Of a DNA stretch of 50,560 nt, positions 8,608 through 16,558 are shown piece by piece. Each line of letters starts with the position of its first letter. The first letter of the stretch is position 1. Made by a program: the position numbers and the translations under genes. Origin of the DNA: Aneurinibacillus terranovensis DSM 18919 (lineage in GTDB: Bacteria > Bacillota > Bacilli > Aneurinibacillales > Aneurinibacillaceae); the NCBI RefSeq assembly GCF_000430625.1, contig NZ_AUMJ01000046.1, forward strand, positions 1 through 50,560. Direction: 5' to 3'. A model generated the notes under the pieces. The model searched no databases. It was not told where the DNA came from and saw only the letters and a list, made by a program, of their open reading frames with translations.

Positions 8608-9004
8608 AAAAATCAACCATATCGCCATTATCGTTGAAGATATAGAAAAATCCCTTGTCCCCTATAAGCAAGGACTTGGATTAAAGCCAACTGACGTTGA
8701 ATATGTTGAATCTTACGATGTTCGTGTAGCATTTTTGCCTATTGGTGATACACAGATCGAACTAGTGCAGCCAATGGGAAATGATGGAGATCTTGTAGAA
8801 TTCCTCAAAAAAACAGGAGGCGGTCTGCATCATATCGCTCTTGAAGTTGAGGATATTCATCAAACGATTCATCGTTTGGATCAGGCTGGCATACCCCTAA
8901 AAGACCGTTCTACCCAGAAGGGAGCCCACAACTCAACAGTTACCTTTGCCGAACAGACAGGCTTCGATGGTGTCGTAATAGAATTAGTGGAACCAGCAAA
9001 ATAA
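8600..9004 (+). CDS. VOC-family protein, methylmalonyl-CoA epimerase-like
   Basis: A 134-residue vicinal-oxygen-chelate protein with the two beta-alpha-beta-beta-beta repeats of methylmalonyl-CoA epimerases. Metal-ligand positions are visible: INHIAI (His7), TQIELVQP (Glu54), GGGLHHIALEV (His77/78) and VVIELVEP near the end. I start it at ATG 8600, after GAGGAGGG, rather than ATG 8579, which lies within the ligase gene and has no ribosome site. It overlaps the ligase by eight bases, indicating coupled translation. No mutase genes are in the window, so it may act on a different CoA thioester. Confidence 0.82.
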   Translation: MVKKINHIAIIVEDIEKSLVPYKQGLGLKPTDVEYVESYDVRVAFLPIGDTQIELVQPMGNDGDLVEFLKKTGGGLHHIALEVEDIHQTIHRLDQAGIPLKDRSTQKGAHNSTVTFAEQTGFDGVVIELVEPAK

Positions 9005-9029
9005 TGAAGGAATAATAGGAGGTTACAAA

Positions 9030-10190
9030 ATGGCATTAGCATCTGTTATTGGTATAGGCAGTACCCGCTACGGAATCCTACCATCCTCTTTTATCGAATT
9101 AATCATTGAAGCTGCAACGGAGGCGTTAGTTGACGCCGGATTAGGTCCGGATGACATCGATGCTTTCTATCTCGGCAACTTTGCCGGTGATGCCTTTATT
9201 GGGCAAAATCATTTGGCATCTTATGCAGCCTCGGCTTTAGGATTGCAAGGGGTTCCTTCAACAAGAGTAGAAGGAGCTTGCGCTTCCGGCAGCCTGGCTA
9301 TTCGCGAAGCCATTTTTGCGATAAAAAGCGGACTTTACAAGCGCGTATTAGTTGTTGGGGCAGAAAAAATGTCTTCATTGCCCACCGCAGGAGTGACCGG
9401 TGTTCTCGCTCAGGCTAGCCATTTTGAATTAGAAGTAAAAGCCGGATTAACATTTCCTGCCGTTTTCGCCCTCGTTGCACAAAGGCATATGCATCGTTAT
9501 GGAACAACCAGAGAACAGCTTGCTGCCGTAGCTGTTAAAAATCATGATCATGCCTTGTTAAATCCAAAAGCACACATGCAAAAAAAGATTAAACTGGAAG
9601 ACGTATGTTCATGTACAACGATGGTAGCTGAACCGCTTAATAGGTTTGACTGCTCACTTATCTCCGATGGAGCCTCCGCGATGGTTCTATGCGCTCCTGA
9701 ACTGGTTGAAGATTATCGGAGTGATGTGATAGATATCATTGGGTCCGGCCAGGCATCAGGTCAATTCGAGATATTTTTAAATGAAGAATTAACTTCTTTT
9801 CCAGCTACACGTTTAGCTGCGGAAAGAGCTTATCAAATGGCCAAGATCGAACCGAATGCCATTGATTTTGCTGAGGTGCATGATTGCTTTACCATCGCCG
9901 AAATCGTAGCCACAGAAGATCTTGGTTTTTTCAAACCTGGTGAAGGTGGGATTGCAGCACTTGAAGACCATACTCGAATAGGTGGGCGTTTACCTATTAA
10001 TCCCAGTGGTGGACTCAAGGCAAAGGGGCATCCCGTTGGATCTACCGGAGTGGGTCAAGGGGTTGAAGTCATCACTCAATTACGCGGTCAAGCAGGTAAT
10101 CGACAAATCAAGAATGCCAAGATCGGATTAACCCATAATTTAGGCGGGTCAGGCGGTACCTGTACGGTTCATATTTATCAAAGGAGGTAA
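9030..10190 (+). CDS. Thiolase (SCP-x / acetyl-CoA acetyltransferase-like)
   Basis: A 386-residue thiolase-fold enzyme. The nucleophile is in VEGACASGS (Cys84), the active-site histidine is in GGLKAKGHPVGSTG, and the C-terminal block is GGSGGTCTVHIY. It has the VHDCFTIAE motif of the SCP-x-like group rather than the NEAFA motif of classical biosynthetic thiolases. That group often needs a zinc-ribbon OB-fold partner, which is the next gene. The likely role is thiolytic cleavage of a 3-oxoacyl-CoA. Ribosome site AGGAGG precedes ATG 9030. Confidence 0.9.
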   Translation: MALASVIGIGSTRYGILPSSFIELIIEAATEALVDAGLGPDDIDAFYLGNFAGDAFIGQNHLASYAASALGLQGVPSTRVEGACASGSLAIREAIFAIKSGLYKRVLVVGAEKMSSLPTAGVTGVLAQASHFELEVKAGLTFPAVFALVAQRHMHRYGTTREQLAAVAVKNHDHALLNPKAHMQKKIKLEDVCSCTTMVAEPLNRFDCSLISDGASAMVLCAPELVEDYRSDVIDIIGSGQASGQFEIFLNEELTSFPATRLAAERAYQMAKIEPNAIDFAEVHDCFTIAEIVATEDLGFFKPGEGGIAALEDHTRIGGRLPINPSGGLKAKGHPVGSTGVGQGVEVITQLRGQAGNRQIKNAKIGLTHNLGGSGGTCTVHIYQRR

Positions 10191-10197
10191 AATCAAC

Positions 10198-10533
10198 ATG
10201 GCAAAAAAATTAAAAGCTTACCAATGTCGTGAATGCGGCAGGCAGGCACTCATTTCTCCTGGATATTGCCCAAATTGTCGCAGTAACAACAGTTATACTT
10301 CTGTTGATGTTGAGGGTAAAGGGAAAATTTTCTCCTATACGACCGTCCATATTTGTGAAGAAAGGCTACAAAGTGAAGTTCCTTACCTATTAGCCGTTAT
10401 CGAAAGTGAAAATGGGTTGCGATTGATAGGAAGATTGTCTAAGCCCTGGAGGAAACCTGTGATCATTGGAAACCAAGTGGAGTTAATCGATGTTAAGGAT
10501 GGAACAAACATATTTATGCAAATAGTGGATTAA
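10198..10533 (+). CDS. Zn-ribbon OB-fold protein (DUF35/COG1545), thiolase partner
   Basis: A 111-residue protein. A rubredoxin-like zinc ribbon uses Cys10, Cys13, Cys24 and Cys27 (CRECG and CPNC), followed by a beta-rich OB fold (GKGKIFSYTTVHI, then GLRLIGRL). It begins eight bases after the thiolase stop, with AAAGGAGG inside the thiolase end, so the two are translationally linked. In known complexes such proteins bind acyl-CoA and scaffold thiolases of this class. Confidence 0.9.
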   Translation: MAKKLKAYQCRECGRQALISPGYCPNCRSNNSYTSVDVEGKGKIFSYTTVHICEERLQSEVPYLLAVIESENGLRLIGRLSKPWRKPVIIGNQVELIDVKDGTNIFMQIVD

Positions 10534-10573
10534 TTTATGAACTATCATTGATCCATGCTGTTCTCCCCTCATA

Positions 10574-10656
10574 ATGGAATGGAGCATTTTTATTTTTTGC
10601 AGGGTATTCCCTTGCGCAGCGGGAAGAAAGCAAAAAATAAAAATGCTCCATTCCAT
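10574..10656. repeat. Perfect 27-bp inverted repeat (cruciform/hairpin)
   Basis: The 27 bases at 10574-10600 are exactly inverted at 10630-10656, with a 29-base spacer that can itself pair TTCCC with GGGAA. The arm begins ATGGAATGGAGC and ends TTTTTTGC. It lies 40 bases after the OB-fold gene and could end that transcript, but the symmetry is far longer than a terminator needs. Confidence 0.8.
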
Positions 10657-10714
10657 CGCCCACCAACTCCGGGATTTTTCGGTCAACCCGAACATTGCAG
10701 GAGAAAATAAGGAA

Positions 10715-10750
10715 AACCCGCACACATAAAAGTGGTACGGGCTATTTCTT
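10715..10750 (+). repeat. Dispersed hairpin repeat, copy B
   Basis: CCCGCACAC and GTGGTACGGG flank ATAAAA, followed by CTATTTCTT. The GTGGTACGGGCTATTT core is shared with the hairpins at 5190-5229 and 33086-33130. A tail GGTCAGCCCCG (10794-10804) matches the right end of the 5115-5270 element, so this may be a partial copy. Confidence 0.5.
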
Positions 10751-10820
10751 GATAAATTTTTATTGCCAAAGCAGGGCTTAAAATCAGAGCTTCAGGTCAG
10801 CCCCGTTAAACAGAAGGGTA

Positions 10821-11252
10821 TTACCCGCAATACTTATCGTAAGCAGCCGTTAAATCAGCCGCAATTTCTTCCAGAGAGCGGTTTTCAATTTCATGGCGCT
10901 CGATCATGTGTACAAGCTTTCCATCTTTTAATAAAGCAAAAGATGGCGAAGACGGTGCATAGCCTGTAAAATATTCTCTCGCTTTCGCGGTCGCTTCTTT
11001 ATCCTGTCCTGCAAATACTGTATATAAATGGTCCGGTTTTTTATCATTTCGCAGCGAATGGACCACGGCCGGACGCGCAAGACCAGCGGCACACCCGCAA
11101 ACGGAATTCACGACAACAAGTGCGGTTCCCTTCAAATCGCCCAACTTTGCTTCCACCTCTTCAGGTGTGCGCAATTCTTCAAAACCATTTGTGGTCAGCT
11201 CTGTTCTCATTGGCTGAATCACAGATTTCATATATTCATCATATGACATCAT
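10821..11252 (-). CDS. Bacilliredoxin (BrxA/BrxB, YphP/YqiW family)
   Basis: A 143-residue DUF1094 protein. It removes bacillithiol from mixed disulfides on cytosolic proteins after oxidative stress. The thioredoxin-like active site is SVCGCAAG (Cys52-Gly-Cys54). The open frame begins at 11261, but that ATG is one base from AGGAGGA. The ATG at 11252 is ten bases from the same site and gives the family's usual MSYDEYM-type N-terminus. It is a single gene pointing towards the repeats. Which of the two paralogues it is cannot be settled here. Confidence 0.92.
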   Translation of the reverse strand: MMSYDEYMKSVIQPMRTELTTNGFEELRTPEEVEAKLGDLKGTALVVVNSVCGCAAGLARPAVVHSLRNDKKPDHLYTVFAGQDKEATAKAREYFTGYAPSSPSFALLKDGKLVHMIERHEIENRSLEEIAADLTAAYDKYCG

Positions 11253-11522
11253 AAATAACATTCCTCCTAGTATAGGCTCTATCTTTCCAAACAGGCATGA
11301 TAATACCGCCTATTCTATTATATCCCTTTGTTATCGTTTAGAAAATTATAGAATGTGCTGAAATATTCACGGCTGTTATCCAGTTCATCCTCCTCATTGA
11401 TGATGGCTTCCACGCCCTTTTATCTCCATTAGTTTTATAACCACAGAACAAAACTTTTTTTGCTTTACGCCGTCTATAAAGTGGGGTATGTTTATACTAG
11501 AGAAAGAAGGGAAAAAAACAAC

Positions 11523-12482
11523 TTGGAACCACGTAAAAAAAAGAGAAATATAGGGATATGGGTTGCACTTATCGCGCTTGCTACCATTATTCAGCTTAAT
11601 CTGGTTTTTTCACACAGTAAATCTGCACGCTCGGCAACAGAAACAAATGTAAAAGCGGCACAACCAAACCAATCCACCGCAGCTTCCGGCGGCCAGGAGT
11701 CTACTTCCATAACGGCTTCAACTCCACAAACGGGAGACAAGAATAGCGGGCAACCTTCCCCGGCGACCGGTTCATCCAATGCTCCGGATTCTCCATCTCC
11801 TCAACCTGCACCAGTCATTGAGGGCCCGATAAAAAGCGTCCTGCCATTCGGAAAATTAATTGCGAACGTTCCGGCAAAGAACAAAACGGTGTATCTTACT
11901 TTTGATGACGGTCCCAACGAACGTACGAAAGAGATGGTGGCTGTTCTCGATAAATACGGAGTAAAGGCCACCTTTTTCTGGATTGGTGAAAATATAAAAG
12001 ATGATATTGTTCCGGTTGCCAAACAGATGGTTGCGGAAGGCCATGTCATTGGAACTCATACGATGCACCATACGAGTATGGCCCATAAAAGCCTGCAGGA
12101 ACAGGAAGCGATCATCAACCAAACGACAAGCTTTATTTCACAGAAAATCGGAGCGCCTATCGTATATTTCCGTCCGCCATACGGAGCTGTCGACAAAAAC
12201 ACAAGAATTGCTTCTCAAGACACGAAGCAGAGTCTGATTTATTGGGAAGTGGACAGTGAAGACTGGAAATACCCGCACAATCCGCAAAAAATCCTGTCAA
12301 ATATCGAATCGGAAGTGAAACCTAACGCTATCATTCTCATGCACGAAAAAGCATGGACGCTTGAACTGATTCCGAAAGTCATTTCAATTCTTAAAAATAA
12401 AGGATACGAACTTGCACCGCTGCCGGCGCCGGAATCAGCACAGCAATCGAACGAGAAGCCCGCGCAGCAGGTGGCTAAATAA
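11523..12482 (+). CDS. Membrane-anchored polysaccharide deacetylase (NodB domain)
   Basis: About 319 residues. A basic N-terminus and one membrane segment (IGIWVALIALATIIQLNLVF) lead to an 80-residue Ser/Thr/Pro/Gln-rich linker and a NodB deacetylase domain. Motifs: VYLTFDDGP (motif 1), GTHTMHHTS (H-x4-H metal site), YFRPPYGA and ILMHE. It probably deacetylates peptidoglycan or another wall polymer outside the cell. I take TTG 11523 as start: GAAGGG precedes it, and a TATACT box at 11493 would place the upstream ATG 11460 outside the message. The longer form is possible. Confidence 0.88.
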   Translation: MEPRKKKRNIGIWVALIALATIIQLNLVFSHSKSARSATETNVKAAQPNQSTAASGGQESTSITASTPQTGDKNSGQPSPATGSSNAPDSPSPQPAPVIEGPIKSVLPFGKLIANVPAKNKTVYLTFDDGPNERTKEMVAVLDKYGVKATFFWIGENIKDDIVPVAKQMVAEGHVIGTHTMHHTSMAHKSLQEQEAIINQTTSFISQKIGAPIVYFRPPYGAVDKNTRIASQDTKQSLIYWEVDSEDWKYPHNPQKILSNIESEVKPNAIILMHEKAWTLELIPKVISILKNKGYELAPLPAPESAQQSNEKPAQQVAK

Positions 12483-12496
12483 CGAAAGAGAGGCAG

Positions 12497-12526
12497 AGTA
12501 CCGGGTGACACCCTGGTACTTTTTTC
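12497..12526 (+). terminator. Intrinsic terminator after the deacetylase
   Basis: AGTACCGGGTG pairs with CACCCTGGTACT and is followed by TTTTTT. It lies 15 bases past the stop codon. Confidence 0.85.
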
Positions 12527-12574
12527 TTTACATTTAGACTATCCAACTCTACAACCTATTATACGTGTTTGTCT

Positions 12575-13567
12575 CTAACTTAGAACATCCCGTCGGATAA
12601 AAACGATATAACTGACTACGAGAGCGGCAAGGGCCCATACCGCAAGTGTAATGACCGAGAAGGCAAGCGTCATTCCCGGAATAGGCGGAAGAGTTCCTGC
12701 GAGATAGTCTGTAATTTCAAGATTAACCATAAAAAAATATTTGGCTGTCTCCCATGAGGATACCATATTGGTCAGTATCGTTCCTGCAATCAACGCAGCG
12801 ACCATAACCCCCATTCCTGCCGCTGTGCTGCGGATAAGCACGGATACCATAAGGGAGATACAGGCGACAGCCAGGCAGGCGTACCAGCATAACCCGTACT
12901 CCATAATAATGTAAAGCCACTGCGGCAGCACATGAATATTTTGCGTTAGAATTTCTGAACCCGTGATTTGAAAACCTGTGAGAACCGGGTAACTCCACCC
13001 CCCGTAACCGAACACCATTCCGGAGATGAGATAGGCTACAGTCCCTGTCATGATTACAATGACGGATACGAACAGTGCAAGGGCGATACATTTGCTTGTG
13101 AGTATTTTCCACCTTTTTACCGGCCTCGTCAGGAGAACTTTAATTGTTCCCGATGTATGTTCTCCCGATACAAGGTCAGAGGCAATGATGACAATCAACA
13201 GCGGAATAAAAAGAGTAACCGCATTGCTCATAAAATCCCGTGTAAACGTAACGCCGTTTGGCGAAGTCGGATTAATATTATGGTCGAGATAATATTGCTG
13301 CTGCTGTACGCGGACCCGCATCCACTGTTTCCACTCTTCGGGAACCCGGCTGCTGCTTAACCGGTTTGTTGTATCATTAATCTGCTGGCGCAGCGCGACC
13401 TTCCAATCGGTCGTTCCCAGATGCTTCTGATTGGTCACAGTTACCCTATACTGTGCATATGTAAAAATAGGAACAAGTACGATAAGAATCATGAAGACAA
13501 CGAGCAGCCTTTTCTTACGGAGGATTTTTATACATTCGTTCATTACAAGTAAATATAACCTACTCAT
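12575..13567 (-). CDS. ABC-2 type transporter permease
   Basis: A 330-residue permease. After a short cytosolic start (MSRLYLLVMNECIKILRKKR) there is one membrane segment, an extracytoplasmic loop of about 100 residues, and five more hydrophobic helices. This is the NatB/ABC-2 layout. ATG 13567 overlaps the end of the ATPase gene by eight bases, with GGAGA inside that gene. The longer open frame to 13657 reads into the ATPase and is not used. It forms an exporter with the preceding ATPase; the substrate is unknown (the family includes Na+, lantibiotic and bacitracin exporters). Confidence 0.88.
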   Translation of the reverse strand: MSRLYLLVMNECIKILRKKRLLVVFMILIVLVPIFTYAQYRVTVTNQKHLGTTDWKVALRQQINDTTNRLSSSRVPEEWKQWMRVRVQQQQYYLDHNINPTSPNGVTFTRDFMSNAVTLFIPLLIVIIASDLVSGEHTSGTIKVLLTRPVKRWKILTSKCIALALFVSVIVIMTGTVAYLISGMVFGYGGWSYPVLTGFQITGSEILTQNIHVLPQWLYIIMEYGLCWYACLAVACISLMVSVLIRSTAAGMGVMVAALIAGTILTNMVSSWETAKYFFMVNLEITDYLAGTLPPIPGMTLAFSVITLAVWALAALVVSYIVFIRRDVLS

Positions 13568-14495
13568 CTCGGTCTCCTTCCGTGATATGGAGGAACAAAT
13601 CTTCAAGCGTAGGCTTTCTCCGCTCAATAGAGAAAACCTCAATCCCTTCCTTAACAAGCTGGCTCGTTATCTGTGGAACCAGCTGAAATGGGTTCTGGGT
13701 AATAATGGACTCTCCTTCATTGTCATCTCCCTCCAGAATGGCGACCTCACGATACCGCGCGAGAATTGTACGGGCTGCGCCTGCAGGCCGGAGATGCCAG
13801 AACGTTTTTTCCGTCGTCTCATCCAGAAGGTTTGCAACCTCTCCCACCTTAATCACCCTGCCCTTATTTATGATCGCGACCCGATCGCACATGAGTTGAA
13901 TTTCACTAAGCAGGTGGCTGGAAATAAATACGCTCATTCCTTCTTCCGCTAATTCTCTTATAAAGGCACGTAATTCTTTAATTCCCTGAGGATCAAGCCC
14001 ATTGGTCGGCTCGTCCAGAATGAGCAGGTTTGGATTTCCGAGCAGCGCCTGGGCGATGCCTAGACGTTGGCGCATTCCAAGTGAGTAATCCTTTACCTTA
14101 TCGTGAATCCGTTCCGTTAAATCCACACGTTCTACGACTTCATCAATTTTTGCGGTTGTCACCCCCGGAATCATGCGCGCAAAATGCTCTAAATTCTCCA
14201 TCCCTGTCATATAGGAATATAATTCCGGGTTTTCCACAATCGAACCGACTCTGGCCAACGCTTTATTATGTTCCCTCTGAATGTCATATCCGCACACGTT
14301 GACGGAACCGTCTGTAGGCCGGATTAATCCGACCATCATCCGAATCGTTGTCGTCTTCCCGGAGCCGTTTGGTCCGAGAAAACCAAATACTTCACCCGAG
14401 CGGACAGAAAATGAAATACCATGTATAATCTCTTTTCCACGAATCGATTTTTTCACATCACGTAACTCCAGTGTAACAGACTGTTCGCCTTTCAC
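13560..14495 (-). CDS. ABC transporter ATP-binding protein
   Basis: A 311-residue ATPase of the BcrA/NatA type. Walker A is GPNGSGKTT, the signature is YSLGMRQRLGIAQALL, and Walker B is LLILDEPTNGLDPQG. A C-terminal extension of about 90 residues is typical for exporters. The start is GTG 14495, eight bases after AGGAGGG. It sits between the SGNH hydrolase (13 bases upstream) and the permease (overlapping), forming a three-gene operon. Confidence 0.92.
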   Translation of the reverse strand: MKGEQSVTLELRDVKKSIRGKEIIHGISFSVRSGEVFGFLGPNGSGKTTTIRMMVGLIRPTDGSVNVCGYDIQREHNKALARVGSIVENPELYSYMTGMENLEHFARMIPGVTTAKIDEVVERVDLTERIHDKVKDYSLGMRQRLGIAQALLGNPNLLILDEPTNGLDPQGIKELRAFIRELAEEGMSVFISSHLLSEIQLMCDRVAIINKGRVIKVGEVANLLDETTEKTFWHLRPAGAARTILARYREVAILEGDDNEGESIITQNPFQLVPQITSQLVKEGIEVFSIERRKPTLEDLFLHITEGDRDE

Positions 14496-14508
14496 TCTGC
14501 TATCCCTC

Positions 14509-15285
14509 CTATTCGAGCGCCTGTGCCATTCTCAAACCAATTCTTCTGTACCCTTCCGCATTTGGATGGTAATGGTCGCTAGAAAGGTATTTCTTCACGT
14601 CTAATTGAAATATATCAGCTGTCGGCACCATCACGGCAGCATGATATTGATTGAGTACATGGGCCGCCTGATTATTCCACGCTTGAACGACAGCATTGCT
14701 TTGTTTCGCGTTCGGCAAATCTCCAAAAGGGTTATAGAGTCCCATATATAAAAGCGTTGCTTTTGGATTGATGGCTGTGATGTCATGAACAATTTTTTGA
14801 AAGGCACCCATCGCTGTCGGGATTCGTTTGCTAATAACAGCAGGGTCGACTTCCTCTTCATTCGCATGGAAAAGATCATTTGCGCCAATGGACAGCGTAA
14901 TGATTTCCGCTTCTTTCACGGATGCACGAATGTCCTGACGATGCTGTAAATCAGAGAGCAGGTTTTCCGCCCTGTACCCGTATATACCGAGATTGTAATC
15001 AAACACCTGGCGCTTGGAGCTTTTCCTTAATTCATCCTGAAGATTTCCAACATACCCTTTGCCTGTTTCATCCCCCGTTCCTCTCGTAAGTGAATCTCCG
15101 AGAGAAACAATGAGGATTTTATTTTTGCTGCCAATTTCCCCGGCTTCCGGAATGGCATTTCCGGGCGAAGCGACCGGACCCGAATAGGAAACTCCCTTCA
15201 CCCCTAAATAAAAACCTGTGACTAACAAAACCGTAAATAGGAATCCGGCGATACCAAATATTCGCCACATTATGCGAGTGGACAC
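14509..15285 (-). CDS. SGNH/GDSL-family lipase/esterase, membrane-anchored or secreted
   Basis: A 258-residue hydrolase. The N-terminal hydrophobic segment (IFGIAGFLFTVLLVTGFYLG) acts as signal or anchor. The catalytic serine is in SLGDSLTRG (Ser65), block III is SIGANDLF, and the Asp/His pair is in DHYHPNAEGY. It probably removes acyl groups from lipid or wall glycans outside the membrane. The start is GTG 15285 after GAGGGT. It is first in the operon with the ABC exporter, which suggests an envelope role. Confidence 0.88.
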   Translation of the reverse strand: MSTRIMWRIFGIAGFLFTVLLVTGFYLGVKGVSYSGPVASPGNAIPEAGEIGSKNKILIVSLGDSLTRGTGDETGKGYVGNLQDELRKSSKRQVFDYNLGIYGYRAENLLSDLQHRQDIRASVKEAEIITLSIGANDLFHANEEEVDPAVISKRIPTAMGAFQKIVHDITAINPKATLLYMGLYNPFGDLPNAKQSNAVVQAWNNQAAHVLNQYHAAVMVPTADIFQLDVKKYLSSDHYHPNAEGYRRIGLRMAQALE

Positions 15286-15342
15286 GTTGTACCCTCACTT
15301 TCCCAGCAGTATCGTTTTTATTATATACATATCCCGGAGTAA

Positions 15343-15392
15343 AATAAAAAGCGTTCAATCTGTTTTTGAATCCAGAATAAACGCTTTTTATT
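15343..15392 (-). terminator. Intrinsic terminator after the NlpC/P60 gene
   Basis: AATAAAAAGCGTT (15343-15355) is perfectly inverted at 15380-15392. The stem is bounded by A/T runs on both sides, so it could work both ways. It separates the NlpC/P60 gene from the SGNH operon. Confidence 0.8.
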
Positions 15393-15464
15393 AATAGGTT
15401 TAGTTTCTCAAAATACGGGTAATTCTATTATAGATGAGATGGTTTATTTAGGTATGGAGGATAC

Positions 15465-15923
15465 TTAAATTCTTCTAGCTCCGGCAAACCGGCTTCCCCA
15501 GTAGTATGGATCATTAAGGCTGCTTATGCCTACACCATGACTTGTTGAAGAATGAATAAATTTACCGTTGCCTATGTACAATCCCGCATGAGATACCTGG
15601 TCGGATCCTGACGTTTTAAAGAAAACCAAATCGCCCGCTCTTAAAGCCGAACGTGAAACGGCATGTCCGCTTGATCTGTACATTTGGTCTGCCGTGCGAG
15701 GCAAAGAAATGCTTTGTTTATTAAATACGTACCGCACAAATCCGGAGCAGTCAAATCCACTTGTGGACGTTCCGCCATACTTGTACGGCGTGCCTATTAA
15801 TTTCTCAGCATTTTTGACCAGACTCTTCGCAGGCACCGATGCGGAAGCTTGCCCTGCAGGTAATAAACCTCCAATAAGCACCAGACTTGCTGTTACTACT
15901 GCCATGATCTTCTTTTGTTTCAC
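15465..15923 (-). CDS. Secreted NlpC/P60 cell-wall endopeptidase
   Basis: A 152-residue hydrolase. The signal peptide (KKIMAVVTASLVLIGGLLPAGQASA) is cleaved near residue 29. The rest is a bare NlpC/P60 catalytic domain with Cys59 (GFDCSGFV), His112 (VSHAGLYIG) and His124 (KFIHSS). It cleaves gamma-D-glutamyl-diamino acid bonds in peptidoglycan. There is no LysM or SH3 targeting domain. The start is GTG 15923 after GAAGGGAG. A c-di-AMP riboswitch sits directly upstream, as known for several wall hydrolases. Confidence 0.92.
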   Translation of the reverse strand: MKQKKIMAVVTASLVLIGGLLPAGQASASVPAKSLVKNAEKLIGTPYKYGGTSTSGFDCSGFVRYVFNKQSISLPRTADQMYRSSGHAVSRSALRAGDLVFFKTSGSDQVSHAGLYIGNGKFIHSSTSHGVGISSLNDPYYWGSRFAGARRI

Positions 15924-15937
15924 CTTTTACTCCCTTC

Positions 15938-16055
15938 ATGCCTACGAGGTTAGTTGACGGGTTGAGAGGATAAGGTCTCTCTCTGATAACATCAGATACA
16001 CCCCATAAATATAAATATCCCCCGTTCCATAAAATATGGATTCGGCAAGTAAATC
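15938..16055 (-). promoter_or_regulatory. c-di-AMP riboswitch (ydaO/yuaA type)
   Basis: The minus strand carries the class hallmarks in order: GCCGAATCC, GGAACGGGGGA, GGGGTGTATC, GAGAGACCTTATCC..CTCAACCCGTC, and CTAACCTCGTAGGC. The last block ends just before the NlpC/P60 ribosome site GAAGGGAG, and no separate terminator is visible between them. Control may therefore be by masking translation, or by a terminator overlapping the last stem. In this class c-di-AMP turns expression off. Confidence 0.92.
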
Positions 16056-16314
16056 TTTTTTGGCCAGCGACACACCTCTACATTTTCTTTTATCTTTTTA
16101 AATAAACCATCTACACAACGCTTTCATTTTATCGAATCTTCCCGAAAAATCATAGTTTTCCGGGAGAACGTTCACAAATTAGACATATTTCCGTGTCATT
16201 TTATGCAACTATTTCTGAAATGCATAAGATAGACTCCTTCGTTTTATATGGCCGGTTTTCGGGTATTCTAGCGGTATACACACTGCCTTACCGGCATGAA
16301 GGAGGAATCGAACG

Positions 16315-16416
16315 ATGAATAACAATGACGATAATAGAAACCATAAGGAAAGTGAGAAAAACTCGCGGGCGTTGCCGCTCGTCCTTTTTCTGCAGGGAAG
16401 CGAAACGGCCGCTTAG
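16315..16416 (+). CDS. Short ORF (33 residues) overlapping a structured RNA
   Basis: ATG 16315 follows GGAGGA at ideal spacing. The product would start with a very polar stretch (MNNNDDNRNHKESEKNSR) and end in a short hydrophobic one (ALPLVLFLQGSETAA). Its second half also forms the 5' arm of a long stem (16353-16369), and its stop codon abuts an inner stem. It could be a leader peptide coupled to the RNA fold. No homologue recognised. Confidence 0.4.
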   Translation: MNNNDDNRNHKESEKNSRALPLVLFLQGSETAA

Positions 16417-16550
16417 TGACCGGAAGGTCGGACCCGACAAAACATCCGGGTATCTCAAGGATGGAGACAATTGTCGGTCTGATCGACCTTCCGGCCACAC
16501 GCTCCACATCGAAAAAGAAACGTTCGGCACACCCCCGTGAGTTTTTCTCA
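16353..16550 (+). ncRNA. Long-hairpin structured RNA, copy 1 (novel motif candidate)
   Basis: A 17-bp outer stem joins 16353-16369 (TGAGAAAAACTCGCGGG) to 16534-16550. Inside, GCCG..CGT..TTTTTC pairs imperfectly with 16511-16529, GTGaCCGGAAGGTCG pairs with CGACCTTCCGGcCAC (16416-16498), and CCGAC pairs with GTCGG (16434-16477). The terminal loop AACATCCGGGTATCTCAAG (16441-16459) continues GATGGAGACA. CATCC can pair GGATG, and TCTC can pair GAGA to make a pseudoknot. The loop is nearly identical to that at 39737-39764. No described RNA class was recognised; function unknown. Confidence 0.55.
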
Positions 16551-16558
16551 GGTGACCA

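Noticed and set aside
13431-13952. 173-codon plus-strand frame
   Set aside because: It lies fully over the ABC permease and ATPase genes, which are supported by motifs.
16117-16130. cre-like TGAAAGCGTTGTGT on the minus strand upstream of the riboswitch
   Set aside because: The final CA of the cre pattern is missing, so it does not meet the consensus.
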